Shown here in pieces: positions 9,402 to 20,230 of a DNA stretch of 64,000 bases; position 1 is the stretch's first letter, and the number at the start of each line of letters is the position of its first letter. A program made the position numbers and the translations under genes. The notes beneath the pieces are model-generated. The model ran no database searches and had not been told where the DNA came from. It saw only the letters and a program-made list of their open reading frames with translations. Source of the DNA: Channallabes apus (lineage: Eukaryota > Chordata > Actinopteri > Siluriformes > Clariidae); the NCBI GenBank assembly GCA_030522415.1, contig CM060106.1:30362485-30426484 (forward strand), in the 5' to 3' direction.

Positions 9402-12384
9402 TTAATGGGCATGAGATGAGGCGACGTAGCTGGGACACGTGGAATGTGGGATTTATTCGTCGCATCGTAGAGGGAAGCAAAAGTTTGACCGCACAGGGAT
9501 TGACAATCTTGGTTATGGTGAAAGGGCCGATGTAACGGGGTGAGAGTTTGCGGGACAGGGTCTTAAGAGGGAGGTCTCTGGTGGAGAGCATGACTCTCTG
9601 CCCTATCCTGTACTTGGGGGCCTGAGAGCGTCTGCGGTCTGCTTGCTCCTTGTAAGTTCTGCCTTGTCGTAGCAGCGTCCTTCTGGCCTGAGTCCAGGTC
9701 CTCCTGCAGCGGCGAATGAAGGCTTGGGCAGAGGGGACGCTGACCTCCTCTTCCTGAGAGGGGAATAAAGGTGGTTGGTAACCCAGGCAGCACTGGAAGG
9801 GGGACAGCCCAGTAGACGAAGAGACTAGAGAGTTGTGGGCGTATTCGACCCAGGGCAGGAATCTGCTCCACGAGGTGACATCCCGGTAGGTCATGCATCT
9901 CAGGGCGACCTCGAGAGCCTGGTTCTTCCTCTCCGTCTGCCCATTGGATTGAGGGTGGAAACCTGATGACAGGCTTGGGGTGGCTCCGATGAGCTTACAA
10001 AATGCCTTCCAGAACTGAGAGGTGAACTGTGGGCCCCGATCTGACACAATGTCCTTAGGCAGGCCGTGGAGCTTAAATACATGGTTGATCATAAGTTCTG
10101 CAGTCTCCTTGGCGGACGGGAGTTTTGGTAGGGGGATAAAGTGAGCGGCTTTAGAGAACCGATCAACCACGGACATGATGCAGGTGTGGCCAGTGGAGGG
10201 GGGTAGTCCGGTGACGAAGTCCAGGGCGATGTTGGACCAGGGGCGATGAGGGATGGGCAGGGGTCTGAGGAGGCCAGCCGGGGCCGTGTTGACATGCTTT
10301 GATCTTATGCAGACATTGCACGCTGCAACAAAGTGAGAGGCGTCCTCCTTGAGGGTGGGCCACCAAAACCGCTGCTGGGCTAGTGCCAGAGTTCTGGCGG
10401 AGCCTGGGTGGCAAGAGAGTTTAGAACTGTGGGCCCACTCCAGGACTTGAGAAAGCAGATCGCGGGGAACGAAGAGACGGTTAGGAGGCACATTGCTTGG
10501 GCTTGGTCCATGGGATAGGGCTTGCTTGACACTAGTTTCGATATCGAGCTCGGCCACGGCGAGCAGGCAGGGGGGTGGCAGAATCGTCTCACATGGGGCA
10601 GGGTCTTGGGTGGTCGTAAATAGTCTTGAGAGAGCGTCCGGCTTGGTGTTCTTAGACCCTGGTCGGTAGGAGAGGGTGAAGTTGAACCTCGCGAAGAACA
10701 GGGACCACCGGGCCTGACGAGAATTGAGCCTCTTGGCGCTTCGTAGGTACTCGAGGTTCTTGTGATCTGTCCAGACTAGGAATGGGACCTCCGTTCCCTC
10801 TAGCCAGTGTCTCCATTCCTCCAGTGCTAACTTGATGGCTAAGAGTTCACGGTCTCTGATGCCGTAATTGCTTTCAGCAGGAGTTAGGCGGTGGGAGAAG
10901 AAGGAACAGGGGTGCAGCTTATTATCCCAGTTGGATCTTTGTGAGAGGATGCCTCCTACTCCGGTGCTGGAGGCGTCGACCTCCACGATGAACTGCCGTG
11001 ACGGATCTGGGATGGTGAGGATAGGGGTGGAGGTGAACCGTTTCTTCAGCTCGCTGAAGGCTTTCTCAGATTCCTGGTTCCAGCAGAAATGGGTCTTGGT
11101 AGAGGTCAGGGCTGTTAGAGGGGCGGCGATGGAGCTGTAGCCTCGGATAAACCGACGATAAAAATGAGCAAAGCCTAAGAACCTCTGGAGTTCATGCCGA
11201 GAGGTGGGGGTGGGCCACCTAGTGACCGCTTGGAGCTTAGCAGGTTCCATCTCGATGCCCTTGGGGCTGATGGTGAATCCGAGGAACGTGGTAGATGTGG
11301 TGTGGAACTCGCACTTCTCAGCCTTGATGAACAAGTTGTTCTCCAGCAGCCTCTGCAGCACCTGCCTGACGTGATGTTGGTGTTCTTCTGGGTTGTGAGA
11401 GAAGATCAGGATATCGTCTAGATAGACGAATACGGAAGAATTGAGGAAGTCTCTGAGAACGTCGTTAATTAAGGCCTGAAACACTCCGGGGGCATTAGTA
11501 AGTCCAAAGGGTACCACCAGATATTCATAATGTCCAGTTGGCGTATTGAAGGCCGTTTTCCATTCATCCCCTTCCCGGATACGGACAAGGTGATAGGCAT
11601 TGCGCAGATCGAGCTTGGTGAAGGTGCTGGCCCCCTGAAGGAGTTCGAAGGCAGTAGACATTAGGGGAAGGGGGTATCGGTTCTTTATGGTGATGTCGTT
11701 AAGGCCCCTATAATCAATGCACGGGCGAAGGGAACCATCTTTTTTGCCTACGAAGAAGAATCCAGCCCCTGCCGGAGAAGAAGAGGGGCGGATGATTCCT
11801 GCGGCAAGGGATTCCGTGATGTACTGGTCCATAGCTTGGCGTTCCTTGGGTGACAGAGAATAAAGACGACCCTTGGGGGGGGTAGTGCCTGGAAGGAGGT
11901 CAATGGCGCAGTCGTATGGTCGGTGGGGGGGAAGAGAGACTGCACGTGATTTGCTAAACACAGTCCTGAGGTCATGGTATTCTGGGGGAACACAGGTGAG
12001 GTCCGATGGCTCCTTTGTGGGGGTAGGGTCGAGGCAGGGCGTAGTGGCGGCGCGTAAGCATGACGTAGAACATGACGGGCTCCAGGCTACGATCGAGTTC
12101 CTGACCCAATCGATGTGCGGGTTGTGTTGGATTAACCAGGGGAGGCCTAGGACGACCGTGGCATGTGACCCCTCCATGATGAACAGCGACGTCTGTTCTG
12201 AGTGATTGCCGGAGACTTTTAGACCAATGAGAGGGGTTCTGTGGGTGATAGGTGGGAGCGGACTCACGTCGAGGGCCTGGACCTTGAGGTGGTTCTCCAA
12301 GGGCAGCACAGGAATACCCAGGATTTTGGCTGAAGCCGCATTCAGCAGGTTCCGATCTGAACCCGAGTCGACCAGTGCCTGCAC
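9382..12384 (-). CDS. pol: Gypsy pol polyprotein (PR-RT-RNaseH-IN), C-terminus lost
   Basis: Uninterrupted frame of 1000 residues; the frame is also open upstream to about 12,480. The aspartic protease has ALVDSGSD at residues 3-10. The reverse transcriptase spans about 140-440 with YLDDILIF near 320. RNase H has VEVDASSTG near 470 and [10 protein letters not shown] near 545. The integrase has an HHCC zinc finger (HPGS...CNVCIRSK, about 665-705) and the DDE core: ALDFVTG, SDRGPQF and the Glu of NGQTERKN. It would copy the element RNA and integrate the DNA. The last residues after HVSQL are encoded by LTR remnant sequence, so the end of the integrase, where a chromodomain sits in chromoviruses of this group, is missing. 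It lies -1 relative to gag. No ATG opens the frame; the GTG at 12,384 is only an ORF boundary. Confidence 0.95.
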   Translation of the reverse strand: MQALVDSGSDRNLLNAASAKILGIPVLPLENHLKVQALDVSPLPPITHRTPLIGLKVSGNHSEQTSLFIMEGSHATVVLGLPWLIQHNPHIDWVRNSIVAWSPSCSTSCLRAATTPCLDPTPTKEPSDLTCVPPEYHDLRTVFSKSRAVSLPPHRPYDCAIDLLPGTTPPKGRLYSLSPKERQAMDQYITESLAAGIIRPSSSPAGAGFFFVGKKDGSLRPCIDYRGLNDITIKNRYPLPLMSTAFELLQGASTFTKLDLRNAYHLVRIREGDEWKTAFNTPTGHYEYLVVPFGLTNAPGVFQALINDVLRDFLNSSVFVYLDDILIFSHNPEEHQHHVRQVLQRLLENNLFIKAEKCEFHTTSTTFLGFTISPKGIEMEPAKLQAVTRWPTPTSRHELQRFLGFAHFYRRFIRGYSSIAAPLTALTSTKTHFCWNQESEKAFSELKKRFTSTPILTIPDPSRQFIVEVDASSTGVGGILSQRSNWDNKLHPCSFFSHRLTPAESNYGIRDRELLAIKLALEEWRHWLEGTEVPFLVWTDHKNLEYLRSAKRLNSRQARWSLFFARFNFTLSYRPGSKNTKPDALSRLFTTTQDPAPCETILPPPCLLAVAELDIETSVKQALSHGPSPSNVPPNRLFVPRDLLSQVLEWAHSSKLSCHPGSARTLALAQQRFWWPTLKEDASHFVAACNVCIRSKHVNTAPAGLLRPLPIPHRPWSNIALDFVTGLPPSTGHTCIMSVVDRFSKAAHFIPLPKLPSAKETAELMINHVFKLHGLPKDIVSDRGPQFTSQFWKAFCKLIGATPSLSSGFHPQSNGQTERKNQALEVALRCMTYRDVTSWSRFLPWVEYAHNSLVSSSTGLSPFQCCLGYQPPLFPSQEEEVSVPSAQAFIRRCRRTWTQARRTLLRQGRTYKEQADRRRSQAPKYRIGQRVMLSTRDLPLKTLSRKLSPRYIGPFTITKIVNPCAVKLLLPSTMRRINPTFHVSQLRRLISCPLMLWTLR

Positions 12385-12482
12385 TAGGTGGGTCTGTTGC
12401 TCATGGATGAGGAGGATGGGAAGCAGATGACGTTGGTCTGGGAGCCTTCTTGGAGTTTCGCCCTCTAGTGCTCCCAGCTGAA

Positions 12483-13364
12483 CTAGAGGGCGCCCCCTTT
12501 TGCTGGACAGTTCTTGAGCAGGTGTCCTGGTTTCCCACAGTAGAAGCAGGCCCCCTCCACTCGGCGGCGGTGACGCTCCTCTGGGGTGATGCGGGTTCTG
12601 CCCAGTTGCATGGGTTCCTCCTGGGGTTCAATTCGTGGAGGTGGAAGTCGCGGTAGAGCTCTGGGTGGAGAAAACCGGGCTGACCTACGAAGACGGAGAC
12701 GGGCATCTACTCGACCGGCCAGGTCCACAAGCTCTTGGAGAGAGGAGGGGAGCTCTCGTGAGATTAGCTCATCTTGGAGCTTCTCTGTCAGGCCCTCCAA
12801 AAAGACGTCGCATAGTGCTCGGTTGTTCCAACCGCTGGGAAGGGCCAGGGTCTGGAACTCAATGGCATAGTCATAGGCCGAGCGCGAGCCCTGGCGGAGA
12901 TTCAGCAGCCTTCGGCCCGCCTCTCTGCCATGGCATGAGCGGTCGAACACCCTCTTCATCTCCCTGGAGAAGTCCTCATAATTGGAACAGCAGGGGTCGT
13001 GGGCATCCCAAAGCGCGGTGCTCCATTCCCGGGCGCGTCCAGACAGGAGCGTGATGACGTAGGGCACCTTGGATCGTTCAGTGGAAAAGGCGGAGGCTTG
13101 GAGCTCGAAGATCAGGGAACACTGAGATAGGAAGGAGCGACAGGTGCCTGGATCTCCCTCGTAGGTGGGGGGGGCGGGGAGGCGTGGCTCCTGTTGCGCG
13201 TGGGAGCTTGCTCCTTGCAGTAGAGAGAGTTGGAGTCTCTGGAGCTGAGACGTGACGTCGGCGAGAGACTGCTTTGTACTAAGCAGTTCCTGTTGGTGAT
13301 TTCCAAGCAGGGCACCTTGACTCTCCAATGCCGCTCTCAAATGGTCAGAAACCGCTGGATCCAT
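12483..13364 (-). CDS. gag: Gypsy gag protein
   Basis: Intact frame of 293 codons from the ATG at 13,364. This ATG is chosen because it lies six bases past the primer-binding site; upstream in-frame codons fall in the LTR. A helical N-terminal region with [12 protein letters not shown] repeats leads into a retrotransposon gag domain. That domain contains '[12 protein letters not shown]', '[20 protein letters not shown]' and '[13 protein letters not shown]' (about residues 130-220). The C-terminus has one CCHC zinc knuckle, [14 protein letters not shown], for RNA binding. It forms the virus-like particle core. The stop TAG at 12,483-12,485 overlaps the open pol frame, so pol would need a -1 shift or another bypass. 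I see no canonical slippery heptamer at the overlap. Confidence 0.93.
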   Translation of the reverse strand: MDPAVSDHLRAALESQGALLGNHQQELLSTKQSLADVTSQLQRLQLSLLQGASSHAQQEPRLPAPPTYEGDPGTCRSFLSQCSLIFELQASAFSTERSKVPYVITLLSGRAREWSTALWDAHDPCCSNYEDFSREMKRVFDRSCHGREAGRRLLNLRQGSRSAYDYAIEFQTLALPSGWNNRALCDVFLEGLTEKLQDELISRELPSSLQELVDLAGRVDARLRLRRSARFSPPRALPRLPPPRIEPQEEPMQLGRTRITPEERHRRRVEGACFYCGKPGHLLKNCPAKGGAL

Positions 13365-13369
13365 AACTG

Positions 13370-13380
13370 GCTGGATTATT
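13370..13380 (-). promoter_or_regulatory. Primer-binding site, self-complementary to LTR R
   Basis: One base downstream of the 5' LTR end, the element strand reads AATAATCCAGC. It does not begin with the TGG expected of a tRNA 3'-CCA primer. Its exact reverse complement occurs on the element strand in the LTR at 13,693-13,703, at the predicted transcript start. Confidence 0.7.
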
Positions 13381-13381
13381 C

Positions 13382-13887
13382 TGTCACGGGCGCAGGCAGA
13401 ACGGTGTGAATCCAAGCGCGGTTACTGACTGTATAGAGATGTGGGGGCGTGGTCGGGGGCGTGATCAAGGGTCGAAAGCCGTGAGTCCGTCAGCGAAGCG
13501 TCCAAAGCAAAAACACTAGACTAGAACCGTAATCAAAAAGGGAAAGCGCGAGGTCAAAACCGGGAGATCAAAAGGGCAGGCGAACAGTCCAAATCGGCAG
13601 GCAGAAAATCAGAAACGAGAAAAAACAAAGCGAGGTCATAACGTGAAAGCTAGAGAAAAGAAAACGCGAGAGAACCGAGGTATAACACACACAATAATCC
13701 AGCGATCTGAGCAGCACGCCGCGCATGCTTATATCGCTGGAGTAATCAGTCAGGGAATGCGAAACAGGTGAGCAGACGGGGCGGAAACGGGGGCGTGAGA
13801 GCGCACGTCACGGCTAGACACAAACATGAGCGCGTGGGGGAGTGACAGCATGGGAAAAAGACGGCCGACAGACCGTGACTCGTGACA
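13382..13887 (-). repeat. Gypsy 5' LTR, complete (506 bp)
   Basis: Begins TGTCACGAG and ends CCCGTGACA in element orientation and is flanked by target duplication 'aaggg'. U3 is about 13,887-13,704, and R/U5 about 13,703-13,382. No canonical AATAAA was seen in R. Confidence 0.93.
13693..13733 (-). promoter_or_regulatory. Gypsy LTR core promoter and predicted transcript start
   Basis: The element strand has ATATAAGC with TATAA at 13,733-13,729. Thirty bases downstream lies GCTGGATTATT (13,703-13,693), the perfect complement of the primer-binding site. The spacing is right for an RNA whose 5' end is that 11-mer. The start site is inferred, not observed. Confidence 0.65.
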
Positions 13888-15172
13888 AAGGGCAATTTAT
13901 TTTAGTTAATCCCTAGAAATCTTCTATATTGCAAAAAATTATATTAAATAAATCTATTGCCTGTGAAGACTACCTTCATCTGTTTTTCAGGAATTAGGTT
14001 TCTGATAGTGAACTTATCCAGCAGTACAAGCTTAATTAGAGCATGTGTCTATTATCTTTAATCTGGTACAATGATAAAGCTAGTGTAGATCTAGTTAGAT
14101 CTATTAAAGGCATCATTGTGTTAGAAATAGGTGGCCAGGGCAGATGCACATGTGGATTATTTCACTGCATGAATTATAAACGAAAACATTCAAAGATGTG
14201 AAAGTAAGATTAATGATCATGAGCTTTGAGACAAAATCATAGACACTATAAGTGATATGTGATTCGCAGTATCAATAAACAAAAAGCATGACAAAAAGCC
14301 CATTGCACCAGAAACTGAGAACTAGAACTTAAGTATTTAAATAGCTTACGTTGGCAATTACTGTGAAATGAAAGAGGTAATATTGATTGTAAAATCTGAC
14401 ATGCTGGGCTGATGGGTAGTGTAGTTCTCTTCAACTGTGGTGCTACCAGAACAAGCCTCGTTAACATGTGGCTCACAAAGAACTAAACATAATCAAGTGG
14501 GGGGCCTGGACAGTATTGTGAGATGTCCCTTAGCAGATAACGGTCCATAGGCTAATAAGTTCTTAAAGAGTGCTACTCTTATCTTAGCTGGCAGGAGATG
14601 CAAAGACAGTCCAGTCTCCTCCTGATATCTAAGGGGTGGTGAAAACAAGGCATGAAAACAAAGCAACTGCCATCTCAAGGGACCAAAGGTAAAATTGCAA
14701 CGTGTTATAGTGACATCCTAGACAGAATAGAGAGATGGTGTGATGCCCATGGTATGGCTGTCACAAGAAATGGCATTCTCTGCAGGACTAAGGAGTAGAG
14801 TAATAATTGATGTTGGTTCTAGTTACTATAGTTTGGGAGCCCCTCCCTAAAATATTCCCAATCGGTTGCTTGGCATTAAGCCTTCTCCATGACCCACTCT
14901 CCGACATCCTCGAATCAGGTGATTCTTCTTCAAAACCCTTACGGAATAAAAAAATATGGTAATATATTGTCAAATATAATGCAATATATTAAATAATACA
15001 TTTCCATATATAGGAAACTAGTGTTTATATATATATATATTTAAACTTATAATAGTTTTTTAAAAACATTATTGAAACTTTATGCATGTTTAAGAATCAT
15101 ATACACACTGTTGTCGGTGTGCTCTGATTAAAGAAACTCCAAGATGAGATTCTCTTCTTCTTTTTCACCTAG

Positions 15173-15402
15173 ACAGAAATGAGCCGTCTTTAAGACATTA
15201 AGATTAAGTCGCTTTTTGTATCTTCTCAAATATGTCTCATTACCTCTAAATCTCAGAGATAGGTTATACTGTATGTGTCTTGTGTGTGACTCACATATAC
15301 AGAAATGAACCGTCTTTGGGACTTTAATGCAACTTTAGCCATTTTCTCAATCTTCTCAAATGTCCCTCAAATATGGCTCATCACCTCTAAATTTCACAGA
15401 TA
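15173..15402. repeat. Diverged local tandem duplication (~130 bp)
   Basis: 'acagaaatgagccgtcttta' at 15,173 pairs with 'acagaaatgaaccgtctttg' at 15,300. Both are followed by 'atcttctcaaat' and 'acctctaaat(c/t)tca(c/g)agat' in the same order. Non-coding. Confidence 0.7.
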
Positions 15403-15628
15403 CACACATGTAGTATACAGTGCCTGTAAACTGTGCATTTCGGTTTTCTGATATGCTGTGTAGAATTAAACGCATCATTAGTTTTAAAAAATGTACATTT
15501 TACTACTACCAGAATGATGATTTTGTGTCCTTGATATAAAATGTATGTTTGCTGACAGAGAGGGTTTTCATCACGTGTCACTTTATTCTAGTTACTTTAT
15601 TTTAGTTAATGTATGCATTAACTAAAGT

Positions 15629-15629
15629 C

Positions 15630-15673
<44 letters not shown>
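15629..15673. repeat. (ATT)n microsatellite
   Basis: Pure trinucleotide tract. Confidence 0.95.
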
Positions 15674-17170
15674 TTATGGTCACACATGTTCTTATGAATC
15701 TGTTCTATTTCTTGCTTATATGCTCCTTTTAAAAACATTTTCTCAGTCGTGTGTATAGATATTTAAAATTAAATTACTTTGAGTTTATTATATTGCTTAG
15801 GTTGTGCTGAAAAAAAATGTCACTCTATATTGCACAATCCTGACTCTTATATATTTATTAAAACATAATAATGAAAAGCATAGCTAAAAATGATTTGCGG
15901 GTTAAGGGCTGGGGTTCTCTGACAAACAGTGCCATCTACACTAAAGAGTGTTTAGTACTTTTTTATATACTTCATCTTACTCTTCAGATACGGGTAGATG
16001 GAGGGGAGGGTTAGTAGGTTGGATCTGTGAAATGTAAAATTAATATAAAATAAAAGTTATTATAAACAAAATAATTTTGTGAACTTTCTGCTTTAGAACT
16101 GCAAAAATAAAGTACCGAAGGAAGTTTCTCATTTAATCAATAATGTGTTCAGTGAAGATAAAGAACTAAAATACAATATACAGAATATTTTTATATCAAG
16201 AATTGAAGCAATGAGATAATTTTCATCTTCAGTGATTTCTGTCTACACTTATCATTTTAGGCAAAACCTATTTTTGATTATACATTTATGACTGAATGTT
16301 CAGAATTTTCTCATGGCCAACCCAGTTAAGCCTAGTGTACATGTAGATTCTAATAAAGACATCCTCCACACCTTATTCCTAATTTTTCCTAACATTCCTA
16401 ATTTTCTTCCATTCTATGCTCTAAGTAAGTGGCCAGTGTGTGAGAGAAATGTGCAGCGCAAGTCAGCAAAAACCACTTTACCAAGTATCATTCATCCAGA
16501 CCTTCAGGTGGCGGTAGCGCACCGCCTACTTTGCCTGCCGTTGATCAAATGAAAAAAGTAGACAGACGCGGACAGTGAAGGTGAGTTTTACTTTTTTGTG
16601 TCGAACTTAAAATTTAGTGCATGGTTATTATTGACAAGGAGTCATAATGTAAAATAAATAAATAAATAAAATGTAAGAAAAAAAAAGGTTAAAACCACAG
16701 AGTCTGTGGTAAAAAAAAAAAAAAAAACAACATATAGTATATTTTAGATGAAAATTACACAGCTTATGTTTGTTATTAAATTGCAAAAGGAATTATAATT
16801 CTACCTGTGGGTGGCTTAGCATGTGGATTAGGATGTCTAGGTAAATAATACTAGTGAGGTTGAAAGTTTTTTTTATTTTTATTATTTGTTTCTTTTTTAA
16901 TGGTAAAATCAGTCAGCTGGGTACAGTATTATTATTATGTCCAAGTTAAACAGTGTGGTTTAACATATTAAGTTACTTTTGACCTTTTCCTTAAAAAAAA
17001 AAGTAGTAAGTAAATGTTACTGCATGATCAGTTTTTGCAAACCAGTAGTTTTATTATAGAGTGTTCAGTGTTTAACAGTAGTTACCAGAACTGTAACTTT
17101 AGAAACATCAGTTAATTATATTCTATAAATAAAGGCCAATATGTTTGTTTTTGGACAGGTTATCTTGGTA

Positions 17171-17390
17171 CAGTGGAGCCTTGGATTACGAGCATACTGT
17201 AATTCGTTCCTGAAGCAGGCTTGTATTCCAAAACACTTGTAAACCAAATCGAAGAATTCCCATAAGAAATAATGGAAACCCAAATTATTCGTTCCACAGC
17301 CCAAAAAATAAATATATAAAAATAATTAACACAAAATATTAAGTAAAAACGAAACAAATTAACCTGCACTTTACCTTAAAAAAAGTAAAA
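17171..17390 (+). mobile_element. TA-flanked DNA-transposon end, fragment
   Basis: Starts 'ta' then 'cagtggagccttggattacg' and continues 'gcatactgtaattcgttcct'. I recall this as the end of a widespread vertebrate Tc1/mariner-type element. No matching inverted end was found nearby, so only one terminus remains. The family name is uncertain. Confidence 0.45.
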
Positions 17391-18805
17391 ACAAATCCCG
17401 ACAGATAAGTCTTTCTGTTTGTGTGTGCAGGCGCTGTGTGTATGTGTGTGTGAATCTAAAGTAAGCTCCCTCCTTCGTATTCTCGTCTTACACAGTTCTT
17501 CACACCTTCTAGAGCTGAAGATCTTTGCCTGAACCCGATGGGACATGACAGGACCCGACAAGTTTGGGCTTAATTAATATAATTTTGCTCGGGCCGGGCT
17601 TGCGCGGTAAATGAGCGGTCATGTGATGCATTTTGATTAGCGCGAGAGAAATGCAAAATTTCAGCTGCCGTTCACCGTCGTGTTGAGGCTTCATTGTGGA
17701 GGGAAGTGGCGAAGCAAATCCCGCGGAGCCTTTATATTAATTTCGTTATTGCCAAATACACACATCTTAATTTTTAATTTATCTTAATTTAATTTGTAAA
17801 GAAATACTTATTTTTATGGGACTATTATTGGCCTATTTATAGGGTAAATGTATGCCTGGACTTATTTAGAGTGCTGAGATGTTACAGAGGGCTTTTTTAT
17901 TTTTTGTTCCAACTTCCAAGTTGCCTGTAGCTTACTGTATATGTTGGTCATAAATAAATTATGTTAAAACATGTATAAATTAGGGTTGTTCCCATGGGCG
18001 TACAGTTCATTTAACAGTAGGGGGGGACAATAAATATAAAATTTCTCATGAGCAATTTTTGAAGGGGACACAAATAATACAGTCAAATTGTACTTATAAA
18101 GATATGTCGCCACAGTGAAAACCTTTGCTTCTATCATTATTATTGTAGCATAGAGACTGCGCCATTATAGTTATTTTCAAAGTTTTTCTAAGGTTCAATG
18201 ACAAAGCAGATTTTTCTTCAAAACTATTTATTGCATTGTTTGTCATGTTGTTTATAGTCAAGCCATCAACATACAATAAAATTTAAACATGAGATCTACA
18301 GTAAACTAAAAACTATGCTCCCTGTGCTGGTGCTGGCAATATCATCTCTTTGTTCTGCCGTTTCCGGCTCCCTCCCTGGATCTGAATCTGCCCCTTCCTC
18401 TACTCTCACTGTCTCAGAACAGACTGATTCCTGAAGCAGAAAAAATGCAGGAAAAGATGTTTTCCATACTCATAATAACTAACTTGTTTACATTACACTT
18501 GTTAAATTGAAAGATCATACTGTAAATTAGTGAGCCTGTGATGTTCAAACTATCAAAAAAAGAATCACAGCAATAAAAACAAGGAATTAAAAAAGATTTT
18601 TAAAAATTAAAAATTGTATTTAAAATTAATTAAGACACTTAGAACAGAATGGATATTGATTACACAAAACAATACGGTGGTGTCAGTTCAGACTAGGCAC
18701 AGTGATCATTTAGTAAATGGACAGCTAAACAATATGTTAATTGTGGCCGTTAATGTTAAGTTAACATTATGCCAAGTCGTCAGAAATAAAACACTGCATG
18801 GGAAA
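17391..18805. other. Spacer with degraded repeat debris
   Basis: No gene recognised. A 'ttagggttgttcc' string at about 17,987 matches the first bases of the hAT end at 4,713, and a 'gacccgacaag...ctcgggccgggc' patch near 17,555-17,605 looks like old transposon sequence. Neither has a detectable partner end. Confidence 0.4.
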
Positions 18806-19770
18806 TAGGGTTGGGTATCGTTTTTTTTTTTTCGATACCGGTGCCAAATCGATACTTTGAAAACGGTACCGGTGCCAAAACAGTGCCTGAACCGATACTT
18901 TTAAGCCACAAAATTATAGTGGATGACTCAAGAATTTTTATTGAACAAAAAATTTTATGCTTAAAATTGAATATATTAAAAGTTTAAAGTATATATGAAT
19001 ATGTAAGCTTCAAATTTTAGCAATTCTTTTGCAGAAATTTCACCATATTTGCCTTTTCTGTCAAAATACGACTCCTTTCCTGACTTATTGCATGCCCTGC
19101 ACAGGACATGAATGCAAGATTTGCATTTTGCTGTTAACATTACATTATCCTACTACTAACCTGCGGAAAGGCTGCTGTCGGCATCATAATCGGTGACTCC
19201 TTTTTGCTACAGTTGGTGTGACTGGGACTGAGGGTCGTCCACACTGATAGCGCCAGCTGTTGTCCACAAGCTGTTAAACATGGTGCCTCCCTCTGCTTTT
19301 AACTTTATTCCGTGTATTTATTCTGCTTTTAACTTTATTCCGTCTGGCCTGTTTCATTAGATTTAACGTGTTTCCCTCTTTACACGCAACTGCTGTAAAA
19401 CATTCGCTGCACGTCGCGGTGTCGGAATCCTTTCTTGTGAAATACAGCCACACTTTCGACGGTTTAGTTTTAGGCATTTTAACGAAAGTTGTTTAATTTA
19501 GCATGCTAAGCTATCGGTAGACCGCCTGCTGCCGTCAGAGCGAGTGTAACGTTAGTTGCTGTTCACGCGCATCTCGGATGGTCTCTCATTTCCGGATAAT
19601 TTGTGCTTTTAATCTAATAAACTATTAATCTACAAAAATATATGAATCTAGAGAACAAATATTTCAATTGACAGTTCAGGCATTTAAGTGGCACCGAAAT
19701 GAGGCACCGAAATTCGCGTTCTGTTTCGGTCCGGTACATACCGGTTCTATAGGTACTAATGGGAACCCTA
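18806..19770 (-). mobile_element. Non-autonomous hAT element, BED-carrying family, copy A
   Basis: Ends TAGGGTTGGG on the left and TAGGGTTCCC in reverse complement on the right. Both flanks are 'atgggaaa' (18,798-18,805 and 19,771-19,778), a perfect 8-bp target duplication. It is the reverse-complement relative of the element at 52,604-53,721. They share the 'ccggtacataccggttctat' end region, the short BED-type reading frame and the 'ccacactgatagcgccagct' block. A 31-base tandem duplication of 'ctgcttttaactttattccg' lies at about 19,290-19,345. It lacks a full transposase, so it would depend on one in trans. Confidence 0.88.
19274..19477 (-). pseudogene. hAT transposase N-terminus, BED-type zinc finger remnant
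   Basis: 67-residue frame starting MPKTKPSKVWLYFTRKD. The SKVWLYF signature, CSEC pair and 'NTLNLMK' helix fit a BED zinc finger, the DNA-binding start of many hAT transposases. The His end of the finger is lost: the local 31-base duplication replaces the LMKHS seen in the copy at 52,938. No catalytic domain follows. It is probably the residual first exon of the parent transposase. Confidence 0.6.
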
Positions 19771-20186
19771 ATGGGAAATGGCGTTTGTCGTGTTAGTTGC
19801 AGTGCACTATGTAAACAAGCTATTGTTAACAAGCTAACGTTAACTAGATAAGTAATAATTTAATCGCTAATATAGCAGATTCATGGAAAATTACATCGGT
19901 AATCAGCATTTTTGCCGCAACTAATTTATGAATGAGTCTGCATCAACTACATTAAAGAGAATCGCTTTATTTACAGTGAATAAAATAACCTACTTACTGG
20001 AGTTCAACATTAATTGAGCCGCAAACCTGACCTGAACTGGGAAAGCAGGAGGCAGTGGGCCAAACCACTGGGAGGAAGGGGAGGGGGAACACAACTTTTT
20101 CTAAATGCAGTTTTTGCGGGGCGTTTTCTACTTACACAATTATATTAGGTATACATACATACATATATTTTTCGCAATAGAGAGTG

Positions 20187-20190
<4 letters not shown>
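19771..20190. other. Spacer
   Basis: No gene recognised. It is followed by an (AT)n tract (about 20,190-20,227) that is the Tc1 insertion target. Confidence 0.5.

Positions 20191-20227
<37 letters not shown>

Positions 20228-20230
<3 letters not shown>

Larger units (their letters stand above)
9274..13887 (-). mobile_element. Ty3/Gypsy retrotransposon, Tf1/sushi-like, 3' end deleted
   Basis: An LTR retrotransposon read on the minus strand: 5' LTR (13,887 to 13,382), primer-binding site, gag, pol, then a remnant of the 3' LTR (9,274-9,401). The 5-bp flanks are both 'aaggg' (9,269-9,273 and 13,888-13,892), so both outer ends are the original insertion boundaries. The LTR begins TGTCACG and ends CGTGACA in element orientation. 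The shared 128 bases of the two LTRs look identical, indicating a recent insertion. A deletion after insertion removed about 380 bases of the 3' LTR and the end of pol. Gag and the remaining pol frame have no stop or frameshift. Domain order PR-RT-RNaseH-IN is that of Ty3/Gypsy. Confidence 0.95.
13893..17160. other. AT-rich spacer, no gene recognised
   Basis: Long intergenic or intronic-looking DNA with short AT tracts, an (ATT)n microsatellite at about 15,629-15,673 and one short local duplication (listed separately). Near 14,405 the phrase 'gggctgatgggtagtgtag' resembles a weakened ZNF143/THAP11-type promoter motif. A GC-richer patch near 16,500-16,580 ends in 'gaaggtgagt', a possible splice donor, but no open frame supports an exon. 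Confidence 0.5.

Noticed and set aside
10868..12205. Several plus-strand frames of 75-110 residues across the Gypsy pol region
   Set aside because: Shadows of the intact minus-strand pol frame; no independent support.
16490..16590. GC-richer patch ending in GTGAGT as a first exon
   Set aside because: The only ATG nearby gives a nine-codon frame; no TATA, no downstream exon found.
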